27,281 nt of DNA, taken from positions 1-27,281 of the forward strand of contig JBAVQS010000186.1 in the NCBI GenBank assembly GCA_049694275.1, read 5' to 3'. This DNA is from JBAVQS01 sp049694275 (GTDB taxonomy: Bacteria > Chloroflexota > Anaerolineae > UBA4142 > SHND01). The notes beneath the pieces are model-generated. The model was not told where the DNA came from. It searched no databases and was given only the letters and a program-made list of their open reading frames with translations. The stretch's first letter is position 1; every line of letters starts with the position of its first letter. Positions 1 through 8,072 of this stretch are shown one piece after another. The position numbers and the translations under genes are program-made.

Positions 1-1064
<1,064 letters not shown>

Positions 1065-1066
1065 CT

Positions 1067-1103
1067 CGCTATTCCCCCTTCCTACAAGTAAAGGGGAATA
1101 GCG
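1067..1103 (+). terminator. Perfect 11-bp stem-loop after copA (no U-tract)
   Basis: CGCTATTCCCC at 1067-1077 is the exact reverse complement of GGGGAATAGCG at 1093-1103, leaving a 15-nt loop, and it starts 3 bp after the copA stop. There is no T-run on either side, so it is not a standard intrinsic terminator. It could protect the mRNA 3' end, act with Rho, or be a small repeat element. A hairpin of similar design follows the GNAT gene at 16674-16712. Confidence 0.5.
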
Positions 1104-1195
1104 GGCCAAGTCCAAGCGCAAAATGCCAATGAAACAGGATAGGTCATTTGTCCCATTCTGATCGTCTTGATGGCCGTCATCCATATGGAGTTCAT

Positions 1196-1223
1196 TTGAC
1201 ATGGCCTCGTTAATGGGTAAACT
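1196..1223 (+). promoter_or_regulatory. Candidate sigma-70 promoter upstream of the 69-aa ORF
   Basis: TTGACA at 1196-1201 matches the -35 consensus exactly. After 16 bp comes TAAACT at 1218-1223, four of six matches to the -10 consensus. It lies about 120 bp before the small membrane ORF at 1343 in an otherwise gene-free stretch. The -10 is weak, so this is only a reasonable candidate. Confidence 0.4.
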
Positions 1224-1342
1224 AGCGGGCATTGTCGCCCAGCCCGGCGGCTCAGCAAGCGGTATCGTCGACTGCCATCGCGTTCCATGTTGTTCCACAG
1301 GTCCGTCTCCGTTTGACTCTATACCAAGGAAGTCCTATCCGT

Positions 1343-1552
1343 ATGCAAAAATACTGGCGCGAAGTCTATCTCTCCGTGATGATGGTAATTTCGCTCTCGA
1401 TTCTGGTCGCCTCGGCGGTCAGTCTCAGCGACCTGGCAGGTCTCTCCACAGCGGCAGTCGGCGTCTTTGTTGGCGTCCTCGGCGTTGGGATGTACGACTC
1501 TTGGTACGAGTCGCTCGCCAAGGCCAACAACAAAATCAAGATCAAGCGGTAA
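1343..1552 (+). CDS. Small hypothetical membrane protein (69 aa)
   Basis: I do not recognise a family. The predicted 69-residue protein begins MQKYWREVYL, has two hydrophobic stretches (about residues 10-27 and 34-49) joined by a short loop with SLSDLAG, and ends in a basic tail (NNKIKIKR). It therefore looks like a two-helix integral membrane protein. The same frame is open back to an ATG at 1232, but the ATG at 1343 is preferred because AAGGAAG (1326-1332) lies 10 nt upstream and the protein then begins just before the first helix. A long stem-loop follows at 1570-1626. It could be a minor accessory of the copper locus, but nothing in it shows that; a chance ORF cannot be excluded. Confidence 0.5.
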   Translation: MQKYWREVYLSVMMVISLSILVASAVSLSDLAGLSTAAVGVFVGVLGVGMYDSWYESLAKANNKIKIKR

Positions 1553-1569
1553 GCTCTTCTATTTTCCAT

Positions 1570-1626
1570 AGAACCGCGCGAGCGCATCTGCCCTCTCCAG
1601 CCTGGGTGATGTGTTCGCGCGGTTCT
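1570..1626 (+). terminator. Stem-loop after the 69-aa ORF, terminator-like
   Basis: AGAACCGCGCGA (1570-1581) and TCGCGCGGTTCT (1615-1626) form a perfect 12-bp stem around a 33-nt loop. Inside the loop CATC and GATG, and CCC and GGG, can pair to extend it. It is followed by pyrimidine-rich sequence (TTCTTT, then C5T4) rather than a clean T-run. It lies between the small ORF and the methyltransferase and probably ends the upstream transcript. Confidence 0.5.
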
Positions 1627-1659
1627 GACGTTCTTTCCCCCTTTTCGTTAGGTCGGGTT

Positions 1660-1665
1660 TATAAT
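1660..1665 (+). promoter_or_regulatory. TATAAT -10 box abutting the methyltransferase start
   Basis: A perfect TATAAT ends 6 bp before the ATG at 1672. Transcription from it would start at or within a base or two of the A of the start codon, giving a leaderless or nearly leaderless mRNA. No good -35 hexamer is visible at 16-18 bp, and there is no Shine-Dalgarno at normal spacing before the ATG. Confidence 0.4.
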
Positions 1666-1671
1666 CCCATC

Positions 1672-2220
1672 ATGAAACCGGTGGATCGCATCGGGTTCCG
1701 CAATTGGCGAAGCTGGGTGACGGCCGGCGCACAGGGGCGCGTCCTGGAAATCGGCGCCGGGACCGGCTTGAACTTTGCATACTATACGCGTGGCACACAG
1801 GTATTCGCCTTTGACCCCGATACATCGATGTTGAGCGAGGGGCTCTCCACCGCGACCGCCGGAGCTGTTATTACCCTCACCCAGGCGCGGGCAGAGGAAC
1901 TGCCTTTCCCCGATGAATCCTTTGACGCCGCCACCGGCACCCTCGTCTTTTGCACAATTCCCGATCCGGCGCGAGCGCTGGCCGAGGTGCGCCGGGTGCT
2001 CAGGCCAGGGGCGCCGCTGCGACTGGTGGAACATGTACGGGGCAAGAATCCGCTCGTCGGTGGAGTGATGGACGCGATGACACCGCTGTGGAAAAGGATC
2101 GCCGGCGGCTGTCACTTGAACCGGGACACAGCCCAGGCCGTGGCCGCGGCAGGGTTCCAGGTCGATCGAGTGCAAAAGAGATGGGGTGGTCTCTTAATCG
2201 GGATTGAGGCGCACAAATAG
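1672..2220 (+). CDS. Class I SAM-dependent methyltransferase (UbiE/PMT-like)
   Basis: A 182-residue Rossmann-fold methyltransferase. Motif I (VLEIGAGTGLNFAYY, about residues 25-39) binds S-adenosylmethionine. Motif II follows with the acidic residue of FAFDPD, then AEELPFPDESFDAATGTLVFC and the PDPARALAEVRRVLRPGAPLRLVEH block typical of the Methyltransf_11/UbiE-like group that acts on small molecules or phospholipids. The substrate cannot be read from sequence. The open frame extends back to 1201, but that extension has no methyltransferase character and overlaps the small ORF and the hairpin. The ATG at 1672 gives a normal start just before motif I. There is no ribosome-binding site, consistent with the -10 box 6 bp upstream. 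Confidence 0.9.
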   Translation: MKPVDRIGFRNWRSWVTAGAQGRVLEIGAGTGLNFAYYTRGTQVFAFDPDTSMLSEGLSTATAGAVITLTQARAEELPFPDESFDAATGTLVFCTIPDPARALAEVRRVLRPGAPLRLVEHVRGKNPLVGGVMDAMTPLWKRIAGGCHLNRDTAQAVAAAGFQVDRVQKRWGGLLIGIEAHK

Positions 2221-2254
2221 CTTGCGGACGGAAAGTGTCTCAAAACAGGGTCCT

Positions 2255-2297
2255 CATGTGGACATGTTCCTGCGAGACGTTGGGTTGAAACGTCTCG
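2255..2297 (+). promoter_or_regulatory. Two inverted repeats upstream of the YHS gene
   Basis: CATGT and ACATG (2255-2266) form a short palindrome with a 2-bp centre. CGAGACGTT (2273-2281) and AACGTCTCG (2289-2297) form a perfect 9-bp stem with a 7-nt loop. They fill the spacer between the methyltransferase stop and the YHS start. The first could be a metal-regulator operator and the second a terminator or 5'-UTR hairpin. Neither matches a consensus I can name. Confidence 0.35.
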
Positions 2298-2323
2298 ACA
2301 AATTCAATTCTTGAGGAGGCGTT

Positions 2324-2503
2324 ATGAACGAAAAGCAAGTACACAAAGACCCCGTGTGCGGGATGGATGTACGCGAGGGGCCCAAGGCCATCACGTACGA
2401 TTACAAGGGGCAAACCTATTATTTTTGCAGCCCCGGATGCAAGCGCACATTTGAAAAGGACCCGGAAAAGGTCCTCCAGGAAGGACCCGCGGGCCACATG
2501 TAG
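2324..2503 (+). CDS. YHS-domain metal-binding protein (59 aa)
   Basis: A 59-residue protein that is almost entirely one YHS domain: DPVCGMDV near residues 9-16, then the aromatic YDYKGQTYYFCSPGC and FEKDPEKVL. YHS domains are small metal-binding modules, often found beside or fused to copper P-type ATPases; here the copA-type gene lies 1.2 kb upstream. Cys12, Cys35 and Cys39 are the likely ligands. The start is fixed by GAGGAGG at 2313-2319, 4 nt before the ATG. A strong intrinsic terminator begins 9 bp after the stop, so this is a self-contained or last gene of the copper block. Domain assignment is confident; a role in copper or other heavy-metal buffering or delivery is inferred. Confidence 0.88.
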   Translation: MNEKQVHKDPVCGMDVREGPKAITYDYKGQTYYFCSPGCKRTFEKDPEKVLQEGPAGHM

Positions 2504-2512
2504 GGCCAAAAG

Positions 2513-2554
2513 CGAGACCCGGATGGTTCCAAACCACTTCGGGTCTCGTTTTTT
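2513..2554 (+). terminator. Rho-independent terminator after the YHS gene
   Basis: CGAGACCCG (2513-2521) pairs with CGGGTCTCG (2540-2548) and is followed at once by six T (2549-2554). Inside the loop TGGTT and AACCA can pair to extend the stem. It cleanly separates the copper block from the nuo promoter 10 bp further on. Confidence 0.92.
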
Positions 2555-2564
2555 CACAAAATAA

Positions 2565-2593
2565 TTGACATTTGTTCTGACTTGTTATATCAT
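2565..2593 (+). promoter_or_regulatory. Strong promoter of the nuo operon
   Basis: TTGACA at 2565-2570, 17 bp, then TATCAT at 2588-2593 (five of six). Transcription should begin near 2600, giving an 80-nt 5' UTR before nuoA. That UTR holds a small inverted repeat (CTGAC 2614-2618 / GTCAG 2628-2632, with flanking AACC/GGTT) of unknown function. AGGGAG at 2666-2671 is the nuoA ribosome-binding site. Confidence 0.85.
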
Positions 2594-2680
2594 TCACGAA
2601 TGACCGGGGGAACCTGACGGAGGGCTGGTCAGACCCTGGTTACTGGTACGTGCATTCATCTGTTTAGGGAGTGGCGGTTA

Positions 2681-3037
2681 ATGCCCGGTGATTATTTTCC
2701 CCTGCTCGTGATGCTCGTCGTTTCGACGGTTTTTGCCGCAATTGCATTGGCCGTCTCGGCGTTGGCCGGTCCCCACCGGCCCACTGCCATTAAATCTCAG
2801 ACCTACGAGTCAGGCATGCCGATTATTGGCACCGCCCGGCAGCGAGTCTGGATTCGTTATTACCTCGTCGCCGTGCTTTTTATCCTCTTTGATATCGAGA
2901 TTATTTTCTTTTACCCCTGGGCTGTCGTTTTCAAGCAACTCATGCTATTCGGGCTGATTGAGATGGTCGTGTTTATCGCGGTCCTGCTCGTCGGTTATAT
3001 CTATATCTGGAAAAAGGGCGGGTTTGACTGGCAATAG
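2681..3037 (+). CDS. nuoA: NADH-quinone oxidoreductase subunit A
   Basis: A 118-residue, three-helix membrane subunit of complex I (ND3 homologue), at the junction of membrane and peripheral arms near the quinone tunnel. It shows the family signature: YESG (residues 42-45) in the first cytoplasmic loop, then RYYLVAVLFILFDIEIIFFYPWA in helix 2 with its acidic residues. AGGGAG lies 9 nt before the ATG. It is the first gene of the operon. In the common bacterial order nuoB would follow, but here nuoE does. Confidence 0.97.
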   Translation: MPGDYFPLLVMLVVSTVFAAIALAVSALAGPHRPTAIKSQTYESGMPIIGTARQRVWIRYYLVAVLFILFDIEIIFFYPWAVVFKQLMLFGLIEMVVFIAVLLVGYIYIWKKGGFDWQ

Positions 3038-3077
3038 CCAGTTGCAGACAAGTCACAGGGGATAAGGTAGAGTGGAG

Positions 3078-3581
3078 ATGCTTTCAGACGCGGCAAAAAA
3101 AGAAATAAAGCGGTTGATGGCGCAATACCCCGATACACGGTCGGCGCTCATGCCCGCCCTGTATATCGCACAGAACGAGTACGGTTGGCTGCCGCAAGAA
3201 GCGTTGGACCAGGTCGGGGAGCTCATGGGGCTGACCGCGACGCAAGTCGGCTCGGTCGCCAGCTTTTACGGCATGTATTACGTGCGACCGGTGGGGAAGC
3301 ATGTCATCGATTTCTGCACCGACATGCCCTGCGGACTGGTCGGCGCAGACAAGGTCTATGTGCGGCTGCGTGAACGCCTGGGCCTTGGCCCCGGCGAAGA
3401 GACGACGGCGGATGGTGAGATTACGCTACGCCCCGCCATGTGCCTGGGAGGATGTCACCGGGCTCCCATCCTGTTGCTCGACAATCAAGAACAGCTTGAC
3501 AATCTGACCGATGCACAGCTTGATCAATTGATTGAACGGCTGCGAGTACCTGCTCCAGCCGCCCCCTCCAAGCAACCATGA
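3078..3581 (+). CDS. nuoE: NADH-quinone oxidoreductase subunit E (24-kDa type, [2Fe-2S])
   Basis: Thioredoxin-like [2Fe-2S] subunit of the NADH-oxidising module, normally a partner of NuoF. The N-terminal helical region includes QNEYGWLPQEAL and VASFYGMYY. The cluster ligands are Cys80-x4-Cys85 (FCTDMPC) and Cys122-x3-Cys126 (MCLGGC), counted from the ATG at 3078. A GTG at 3072 in frame is an alternative start; the ATG is preferred because AAGG (3064-3067) then has 10-nt rather than 4-nt spacing. The stop overlaps the nuoH start by 4 bp. A short Ala/Pro tail (VPAPAAPSKQP) ends the protein. It is odd that no nuoF or nuoG is next to it: NuoE has no electron-donor partner in this operon. Confidence 0.95.
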   Translation: MLSDAAKKEIKRLMAQYPDTRSALMPALYIAQNEYGWLPQEALDQVGELMGLTATQVGSVASFYGMYYVRPVGKHVIDFCTDMPCGLVGADKVYVRLRERLGLGPGEETTADGEITLRPAMCLGGCHRAPILLLDNQEQLDNLTDAQLDQLIERLRVPAPAAPSKQP

Positions 3582-4639
3582 ACCTTTTTGGACTCAATAT
3601 TGACCCCGTGCTCGTCGACCTGGTGGTCATCATCATCAAGAGCGTCGTGCTGATCGTCGCCCTGTTGACGATCTTTGCGTATGTCCAGTTAGTCGAGCGG
3701 CGTGTGATTGCGCGCATCCAGGTGCGCATCGGCCCCAACCGGACCGGGCCCTTCGGGTTGCTCCAGCCAGTGGCAGACGCTATCAAAGCGATTTTCAAAG
3801 AAGAGGTGGTGCCCGCAGGCGCGGACCGGCTGCTCTTTATTATTGCACCCGGTCTTTCTGTTGTGACCGCCCTGATCGCCTTTGCCGTCATTCCCCTGGG
3901 TCCCCCGATTGACATTAATGGCTACAAACTGACACTCTACATCGCGGATGTGAACATCGCCGTCCTGTATGTGCTGGCGATTGGGTCCCTGAGCGTCTAT
4001 GGCATTGTGCTCGCGGGCTGGAGCTCGAACAACAAGTATGCGCTCCTGGGCGCGCTCCGGTCTGCCGCGCAACTGGTTTCCTACGAGATTTCGCTCGGCC
4101 TGGCGCTCGTCGGCGTGCTCATGCTCTCCGGCTCGCTCAGCTTGACCCAAATTATCAATTATCAGGATGGGACCTGGCTGGGCGTGATTCCTCGGTGGAA
4201 CATCTTTATTCAGCCGATTGGCTTTATCATCTATTTCATCGGCGCCATGGCCGAAACCAATCGCCTGCCGTTCGACCTGCCGGAAGCGGAAACCGAGCTC
4301 ATCGCCGGCTACCACATCGAATACTCGTCCATCAAGTTTGCCTTCTTTTTTATGGCCGAGTATATCAACATTATCACGGTGAGCGCGATTGCGGCCACCC
4401 TCTTCCTGGGCGGATACCTGGCGCCGTTCGGCATTTTGCCGGGCCCATGGTGGCTCGTCATCAAGATTGCCCTCCTGATCTTTGTCTTTATGTGGATTCG
4501 CGGCACCTTCCCGCGCTTACGGTATGACCAGTTGATGAACCTGGGCTGGAAGGTAATGCTGCCGCTGGCGCTACTGAACATTTTGATCACGGCGGGGGAA
4601 ATTCTCATCCCATCGTTGACCACGGTGGCGTCGCGCTAA
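3578..4639 (+). CDS. nuoH: NADH-quinone oxidoreductase subunit H
   Basis: A 353-residue, eight-helix subunit (ND1 homologue) that forms the quinone-binding site with NuoB/NuoD and joins the two arms. The diagnostic motifs are all present: ERRVIARIQVRIGPNRTGP (about 40-58), WSSNNKYALLGALRSAAQ (148-165) with the conserved loop, and AETNRLPFDLPEAE (225-238), the cytoplasmic loop lining the quinone entry, followed by EYSSIKFAFFFMAEY. It starts inside the nuoE stop (ATGA). It is followed by a DinB-family gene where nuoI is normally found. Confidence 0.97.
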   Translation: MNLFGLNIDPVLVDLVVIIIKSVVLIVALLTIFAYVQLVERRVIARIQVRIGPNRTGPFGLLQPVADAIKAIFKEEVVPAGADRLLFIIAPGLSVVTALIAFAVIPLGPPIDINGYKLTLYIADVNIAVLYVLAIGSLSVYGIVLAGWSSNNKYALLGALRSAAQLVSYEISLGLALVGVLMLSGSLSLTQIINYQDGTWLGVIPRWNIFIQPIGFIIYFIGAMAETNRLPFDLPEAETELIAGYHIEYSSIKFAFFFMAEYINIITVSAIAATLFLGGYLAPFGILPGPWWLVIKIALLIFVFMWIRGTFPRLRYDQLMNLGWKVMLPLALLNILITAGEILIPSLTTVASR

Positions 4640-4680
4640 CCCAGGACCAAAGGTATGTGCAAATTGGGAGGCAACTAGCG

Positions 4681-5175
4681 ATGTTAGCCGAATTGGAACC
4701 GTTGTGCGTCGAATTGTCTCGAAATCGTGAATATCTTGACCGGGTCGTTGGCCAATTGACCGAGCAAGAACTCGCAAAACCGCCGCGCGAGGGCGAGTAT
4801 TCGGGCCGACAGACGCTCGCGCACCTGGCCGGCGCCGAGCGCGGCATGACCGCGCTGATGCGGCGGATGGCATCCGGCGAGCAACCACGACTCAAGGCGG
4901 ACTATAACAACGACTATTATAACGCCCGCCAGCAGGAGAAACGCGCCAACATGACGGTGGCACAACTGCAGGCCGAACTGGACGAGAGCCGCAAGGATTT
5001 GCTCGCTTTTATCGAGACGCTCCGGCCAGAAGACCTGGACAAGCAGGGGGACCATCCTTTGTACCGCGATACGAACGTGCGGCAGGTATTGCAAATCCTA
5101 CAAAAGCACGAGCGTGACCATGCGCAAGAGATGGATGCCTGGGCGCAGCAGTTGGTTGCGGCGAGAGCCGCCTAG
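4681..5175 (+). CDS. DinB-family protein inside the nuo operon (first copy)
   Basis: A 164-residue four-helix-bundle protein of the DinB/YfiT-like putative metalloenzyme superfamily. The expected His triad is visible: one His in TLAHLAGAERG near residue 41 and two in KHERDHAQEMDAW near the C-terminus. In this family these coordinate a divalent metal. Characterised relatives include thiol transferases and maleylpyruvate isomerase-like enzymes. The substrate here is unknown. GGGAGG at 4666-4671 lies 9 nt before the ATG and rules out the GTG at 4657. The gene sits 41 bp after nuoH and 26 bp before nuoJ in the same direction, so it is co-transcribed with complex I. A second, diverged copy sits between nuoM and nuoN. 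An assembly or repair role for the complex is a guess. Confidence 0.85.
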   Translation: MLAELEPLCVELSRNREYLDRVVGQLTEQELAKPPREGEYSGRQTLAHLAGAERGMTALMRRMASGEQPRLKADYNNDYYNARQQEKRANMTVAQLQAELDESRKDLLAFIETLRPEDLDKQGDHPLYRDTNVRQVLQILQKHERDHAQEMDAWAQQLVAARAA

Positions 5176-5201
5176 ACCGAAAACGAGGAAAATAGAGACG
5201 T

Positions 5202-5726
5202 ATGAGTGACCTGGGTATGCCTCTGGTCTTTTATGTATTCGCCGCCCTGGCGGTGCTGGGCGCGGTCGGGGTAATTACTCTGCGCAGTCCGGTCCATTGC
5301 GCCCTGTCGTTGGCGATTGTCTTTGTCTCGCTGGCAGTCATGTATGTTTTGCTGAGTGCGCCCTTTATTGCAGCCGCGCAGATCATGATCTATGCAGGCG
5401 CCATTCTGGTTTTGTTCCTGTTTGTCATCATGGTGCTGAACCCACGGCTCGAGATCGGCGAAGGGGCGCTGCCCGGTCAGCAGATTGCAGCCGGCCTGGT
5501 GGGCCTCGCGCTGGTGTTGGTGGTGGGTTTTGCGATCTTGAGCGGACGGCTCGCGCCTACCCTCGGCGAATACACGCCTCAAAAGATTGCAGAGCTGGGA
5601 CATACTCAGATTATTGGCGGACTTCTTTTTACCGATTTTCTGCTGCCCTTTGAAATTACATCACTCCTGTTGCTCGTCGCCGTCGTCGGCGTGATCTCGA
5701 TGGCTAAGGGACAGGAAAAAGGTTAG
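5202..5726 (+). CDS. nuoJ: NADH-quinone oxidoreductase subunit J
   Basis: A 174-residue, five-helix membrane subunit (ND6 homologue). Helix 3 has the pattern AAQIMIYAGAILVLFLFVIMVL (about residues 62-83) containing the pi-bulge region that couples quinone reduction to proton pumping in this family. The first helices contain the conserved LRSPVHCALSL stretch. GAGGAA at 5185-5190 precedes the ATG by 11 nt. nuoK follows after 4 bp, so translation is probably coupled. Confidence 0.96.
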   Translation: MSDLGMPLVFYVFAALAVLGAVGVITLRSPVHCALSLAIVFVSLAVMYVLLSAPFIAAAQIMIYAGAILVLFLFVIMVLNPRLEIGEGALPGQQIAAGLVGLALVLVVGFAILSGRLAPTLGEYTPQKIAELGHTQIIGGLLFTDFLLPFEITSLLLLVAVVGVISMAKGQEKG

Positions 5727-5730
5727 CAAG

Positions 5731-6033
5731 ATGCTGACGGTTAATCATTTTACAATTCTTGCAGCCATTCTGTTTGCGCTCGGCACGATCGGCGTTCTCG
5801 TCCGCCGCAACCCGCTCGTCATGTTCATGGGGGTCGAGCTGATGCTCAACGCCGTCAACCTGACTTTTGTCGCGTTTTCGCGCTATCTTCAGAACATGGA
5901 TGGCCAGGTCATTGTTTTTATTGTTCTGACGGTAGCCGCGGCCGAGGTGGCGGTTGGATTGGCGCTGATTGTCGCCATCTTCCGAACCCGCGCGAACGTG
6001 GATGTGGATGAAATCGACAGTTTGAAAGGCTAG
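5731..6033 (+). CDS. nuoK: NADH-quinone oxidoreductase subunit K
   Basis: A 100-residue, three-helix membrane subunit (ND4L homologue). The two membrane glutamates essential for proton transfer in this family are present as Glu36 (GVELMLNAVNL) and Glu72 (AAAEVAVGLAL), the same numbering as in E. coli NuoK. AAAGG at 5718-5722 sits 8 nt before the ATG and overlaps the end of nuoJ. After it comes an 81-bp spacer carrying heptamer repeats before nuoL. Confidence 0.97.
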   Translation: MLTVNHFTILAAILFALGTIGVLVRRNPLVMFMGVELMLNAVNLTFVAFSRYLQNMDGQVIVFIVLTVAAAEVAVGLALIVAIFRTRANVDVDEIDSLKG

Positions 6034-6070
6034 GCAGATCGCACGTCGCACAGGATAGGCGTTCGCGGAA

Positions 6071-6119
6071 ACCTGCCACTTGCGACTTGAGACCTGCTAC
6101 CTGTAACCGGTGACATGAA
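6071..6119 (+). repeat. Seven degenerate 7-bp repeats running into the nuoL start codon
   Basis: From 6071 the sequence divides cleanly into seven 7-bp units: ACCTGCC, ACTTGCG, ACTTGAG, ACCTGCT, ACCTGTA, ACCGGTG and ACATGAA, consensus ACCTGNN. The last unit contains the ATG of nuoL (6115). No clear Shine-Dalgarno lies before that ATG. A second array of the same heptamer occurs at 16711-16745 upstream of another gene. Confidence 0.8.
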
Positions 6120-8058
6120 TCTTCTCTGGCTTATCCCGGCACTCCCGCTCTTTGGCGCGATATTCAATGCGCTAATTGGGCGCAAGCTCCCCCGACCGGT
6201 CGTCGCGCTGGTCGCGGTCGGCTCGATTACGGCAGCATTTGTGGTCGGCCTCGTGGCGGTCATGACGCTGACGAGTTTGCCAGCCGACGCGCGCGTCATC
6301 CATCAGACGCTCTATTCCTGGATCTCTGCCGGCAAGTTCAGCGTCGATGCCAGCCTGATGCTCGACCCGCTGTCGGCGGTCATGATCCTCGTCGTGAGCG
6401 GCGTGGGCGCGCTCATTCACCTCTATTCCGTTGGATATATGGCGGAGGATGAGGGGTTCGCCCGCTTTTTCACTTATCTGAACCTGTTCGCCTTTTCTAT
6501 GCTCCTGCTCGTCCTGGCTGACAACTATTTGCTTCTCTATGTCGGGTGGGAACTGGTTGGCCTCTGCTCGTACCTGCTGATCGGGTTCTGGTTTACGCGC
6601 GATGCGGCGCGGACGGCGGCGGTCAAGGCGTTTGTCACCAATCGCGTGGGCGACCTGGGATTCGCACTCGGCATTATCCTGATGTGGACGGCGCTGGGAA
6701 CTCTGAACTATACGGATGTGTTCGCCAAGGCCCCGCAGGTATTCCAGGCGGGCGCACCGATCGTGACGGCTATCACACTTCTCCTGTTTGTGGGAGCAAC
6801 CGGCAAATCGGCGCAGATTCCGCTCTATGTCTGGCTCCCGGACGCGATGGAAGGTCCGACTCCGGTGAGCGCGCTCATTCATGCGGCGACCATGGTGACG
6901 GCAGGCGTCTATATGGTGGCTCGCTCGCACGTACTCTTTTCCCTCGCGCCGATCAGTCTGGAGATTGTGATGATTATCGGCGCCCTGACGGCGTTCTTTG
7001 CGGCGACGATTGCCCTCGTCCAGACTGATCTCAAGCGCCTGCTGGCATATTCGACGATCTCACAGTTGGGTTATATGTTTGTCGGGCTTGGCGTGGGGGC
7101 GTTCGGCGCGGGAATCGCGCACCTGATGACACACGCCTTTTTCAAGGCGCTGTTGTTCCTCGGGGCCGGCAGCGTCATGCACGCCATGAGCAATATCATC
7201 GACATGCGACGCCTGGGTGGTCTGCGCCGAATCATGCCGGCGACGTTCGTGACCTTTTTCATCGGGTCGCTCGCCCTAGCCGGGTTCCCGGGCCTCTCTG
7301 GTTTCTTTAGCAAAGACGAGATTCTGACCAGCGCGTTCGCCTCGGGCAATTACTTTGCCTGGGCGCTTGCCCTGCTGACCGCCGGATTGACCGCGTTCTA
7401 TATCTTTCGCGGCGTCTTTATGACCTTTTTCGGCGCCCCGCGCTGGCAAGCGAATGGGCACGGCGTGAGCGAGACGCAGCACGGCAGCGAATCGCACGAT
7501 GCACACGCCATTCATCCGCACGAGTCGCCTTCCGTCATGACACTCCCGCTGATGCTCCTGGCAGTTCTCTCGGCCATCGGCGGTTATGTGGTGCTCCCCG
7601 CAGTATTGGGGGCAAACTGGTTCAGCCAGTTCCTCGAACCGGTATTTGGAGCGAATGAAGCAACCGTTGCGCCAAACACCGAATGGCTCTTGATCAGCCT
7701 CTCGACCCTGGCAAGCGTGCTGGGCATATTCTTTGCCTACTGGTTCTATATTCGTGACACGAGTATCCCGGTTTTCTTTGGGCAGGCATATCACGGGTTT
7801 TACAACCTGCTGGTCAACAAATATTACATCGACCAGATCTATGATACCCTCTTTGCACGTTCGGGCCGCTGGCTGGCGAACATATTCTGGCAGGTTGTCG
7901 ACAAGGGAATCATCGACGGCGCAGCAGAGGGACTTGGCAACCTGTTCCGTAATATCGGGCGCGGCCTGCGAGGACTCGAGACCGGCTATGCGCGGCGTTA
8001 TGCGCTGGCGATGCTGATTGGCATTGTGATTGTGATCGGCGTGCTGGTCATCCGTTAA
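6115..8058 (+). CDS. nuoL: NADH-quinone oxidoreductase subunit L
   Basis: A 647-residue antiporter-like proton-pumping subunit (ND5 homologue) at the distal end of the membrane arm. The N-terminal antiporter region contains DPLSAVMILVVSGVGALIHLYSVGYM. The core has Glu146 (YVGWELVGLCSYLLIGFW) and Lys231 (GATGKSAQIPLYVWLPDAM), matching Glu144 and Lys229 of E. coli. HAFFKALLFLGAGSV and GFFSKDEI follow. The C-terminal part after residue 500 is the long lateral helix and its anchor helix. Residues about 447-470 form a His-rich extramembrane loop (HGVSETQHGSESHDAHAIHPH) that could bind metal; such loops vary between species. Translation appears to start within the heptamer repeats without a recognisable SD. 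nuoM begins 14 bp after the stop. Confidence 0.97.
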   Translation: MNLLWLIPALPLFGAIFNALIGRKLPRPVVALVAVGSITAAFVVGLVAVMTLTSLPADARVIHQTLYSWISAGKFSVDASLMLDPLSAVMILVVSGVGALIHLYSVGYMAEDEGFARFFTYLNLFAFSMLLLVLADNYLLLYVGWELVGLCSYLLIGFWFTRDAARTAAVKAFVTNRVGDLGFALGIILMWTALGTLNYTDVFAKAPQVFQAGAPIVTAITLLLFVGATGKSAQIPLYVWLPDAMEGPTPVSALIHAATMVTAGVYMVARSHVLFSLAPISLEIVMIIGALTAFFAATIALVQTDLKRLLAYSTISQLGYMFVGLGVGAFGAGIAHLMTHAFFKALLFLGAGSVMHAMSNIIDMRRLGGLRRIMPATFVTFFIGSLALAGFPGLSGFFSKDEILTSAFASGNYFAWALALLTAGLTAFYIFRGVFMTFFGAPRWQANGHGVSETQHGSESHDAHAIHPHESPSVMTLPLMLLAVLSAIGGYVVLPAVLGANWFSQFLEPVFGANEATVAPNTEWLLISLSTLASVLGIFFAYWFYIRDTSIPVFFGQAYHGFYNLLVNKYYIDQIYDTLFARSGRWLANIFWQVVDKGIIDGAAEGLGNLFRNIGRGLRGLETGYARRYALAMLIGIVIVIGVLVIR

Positions 8059-8072
8059 GCACAGGAATTGAT

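Noticed and set aside
1201..1671. N-terminal extension of the methyltransferase (open frame back to 1201)
   Set aside because: The extension overlaps the small membrane ORF and a 12-bp hairpin, has low-complexity Ser/Arg content and no domain. The methyltransferase fold is complete from 1672.
4657..4680. GTG start eight codons upstream for the first DinB gene
   Set aside because: The segment contains the GGGAGG Shine-Dalgarno that fits the ATG at 4681.
6172..6930. 252-codon open frame on the minus strand across nuoL
   Set aside because: It lies fully inside a conserved + strand gene, has charged low-complexity composition, and arises from GC-rich codon bias. The same applies to the antisense frames over nuoH, nuoM, dltB and both MFS genes.
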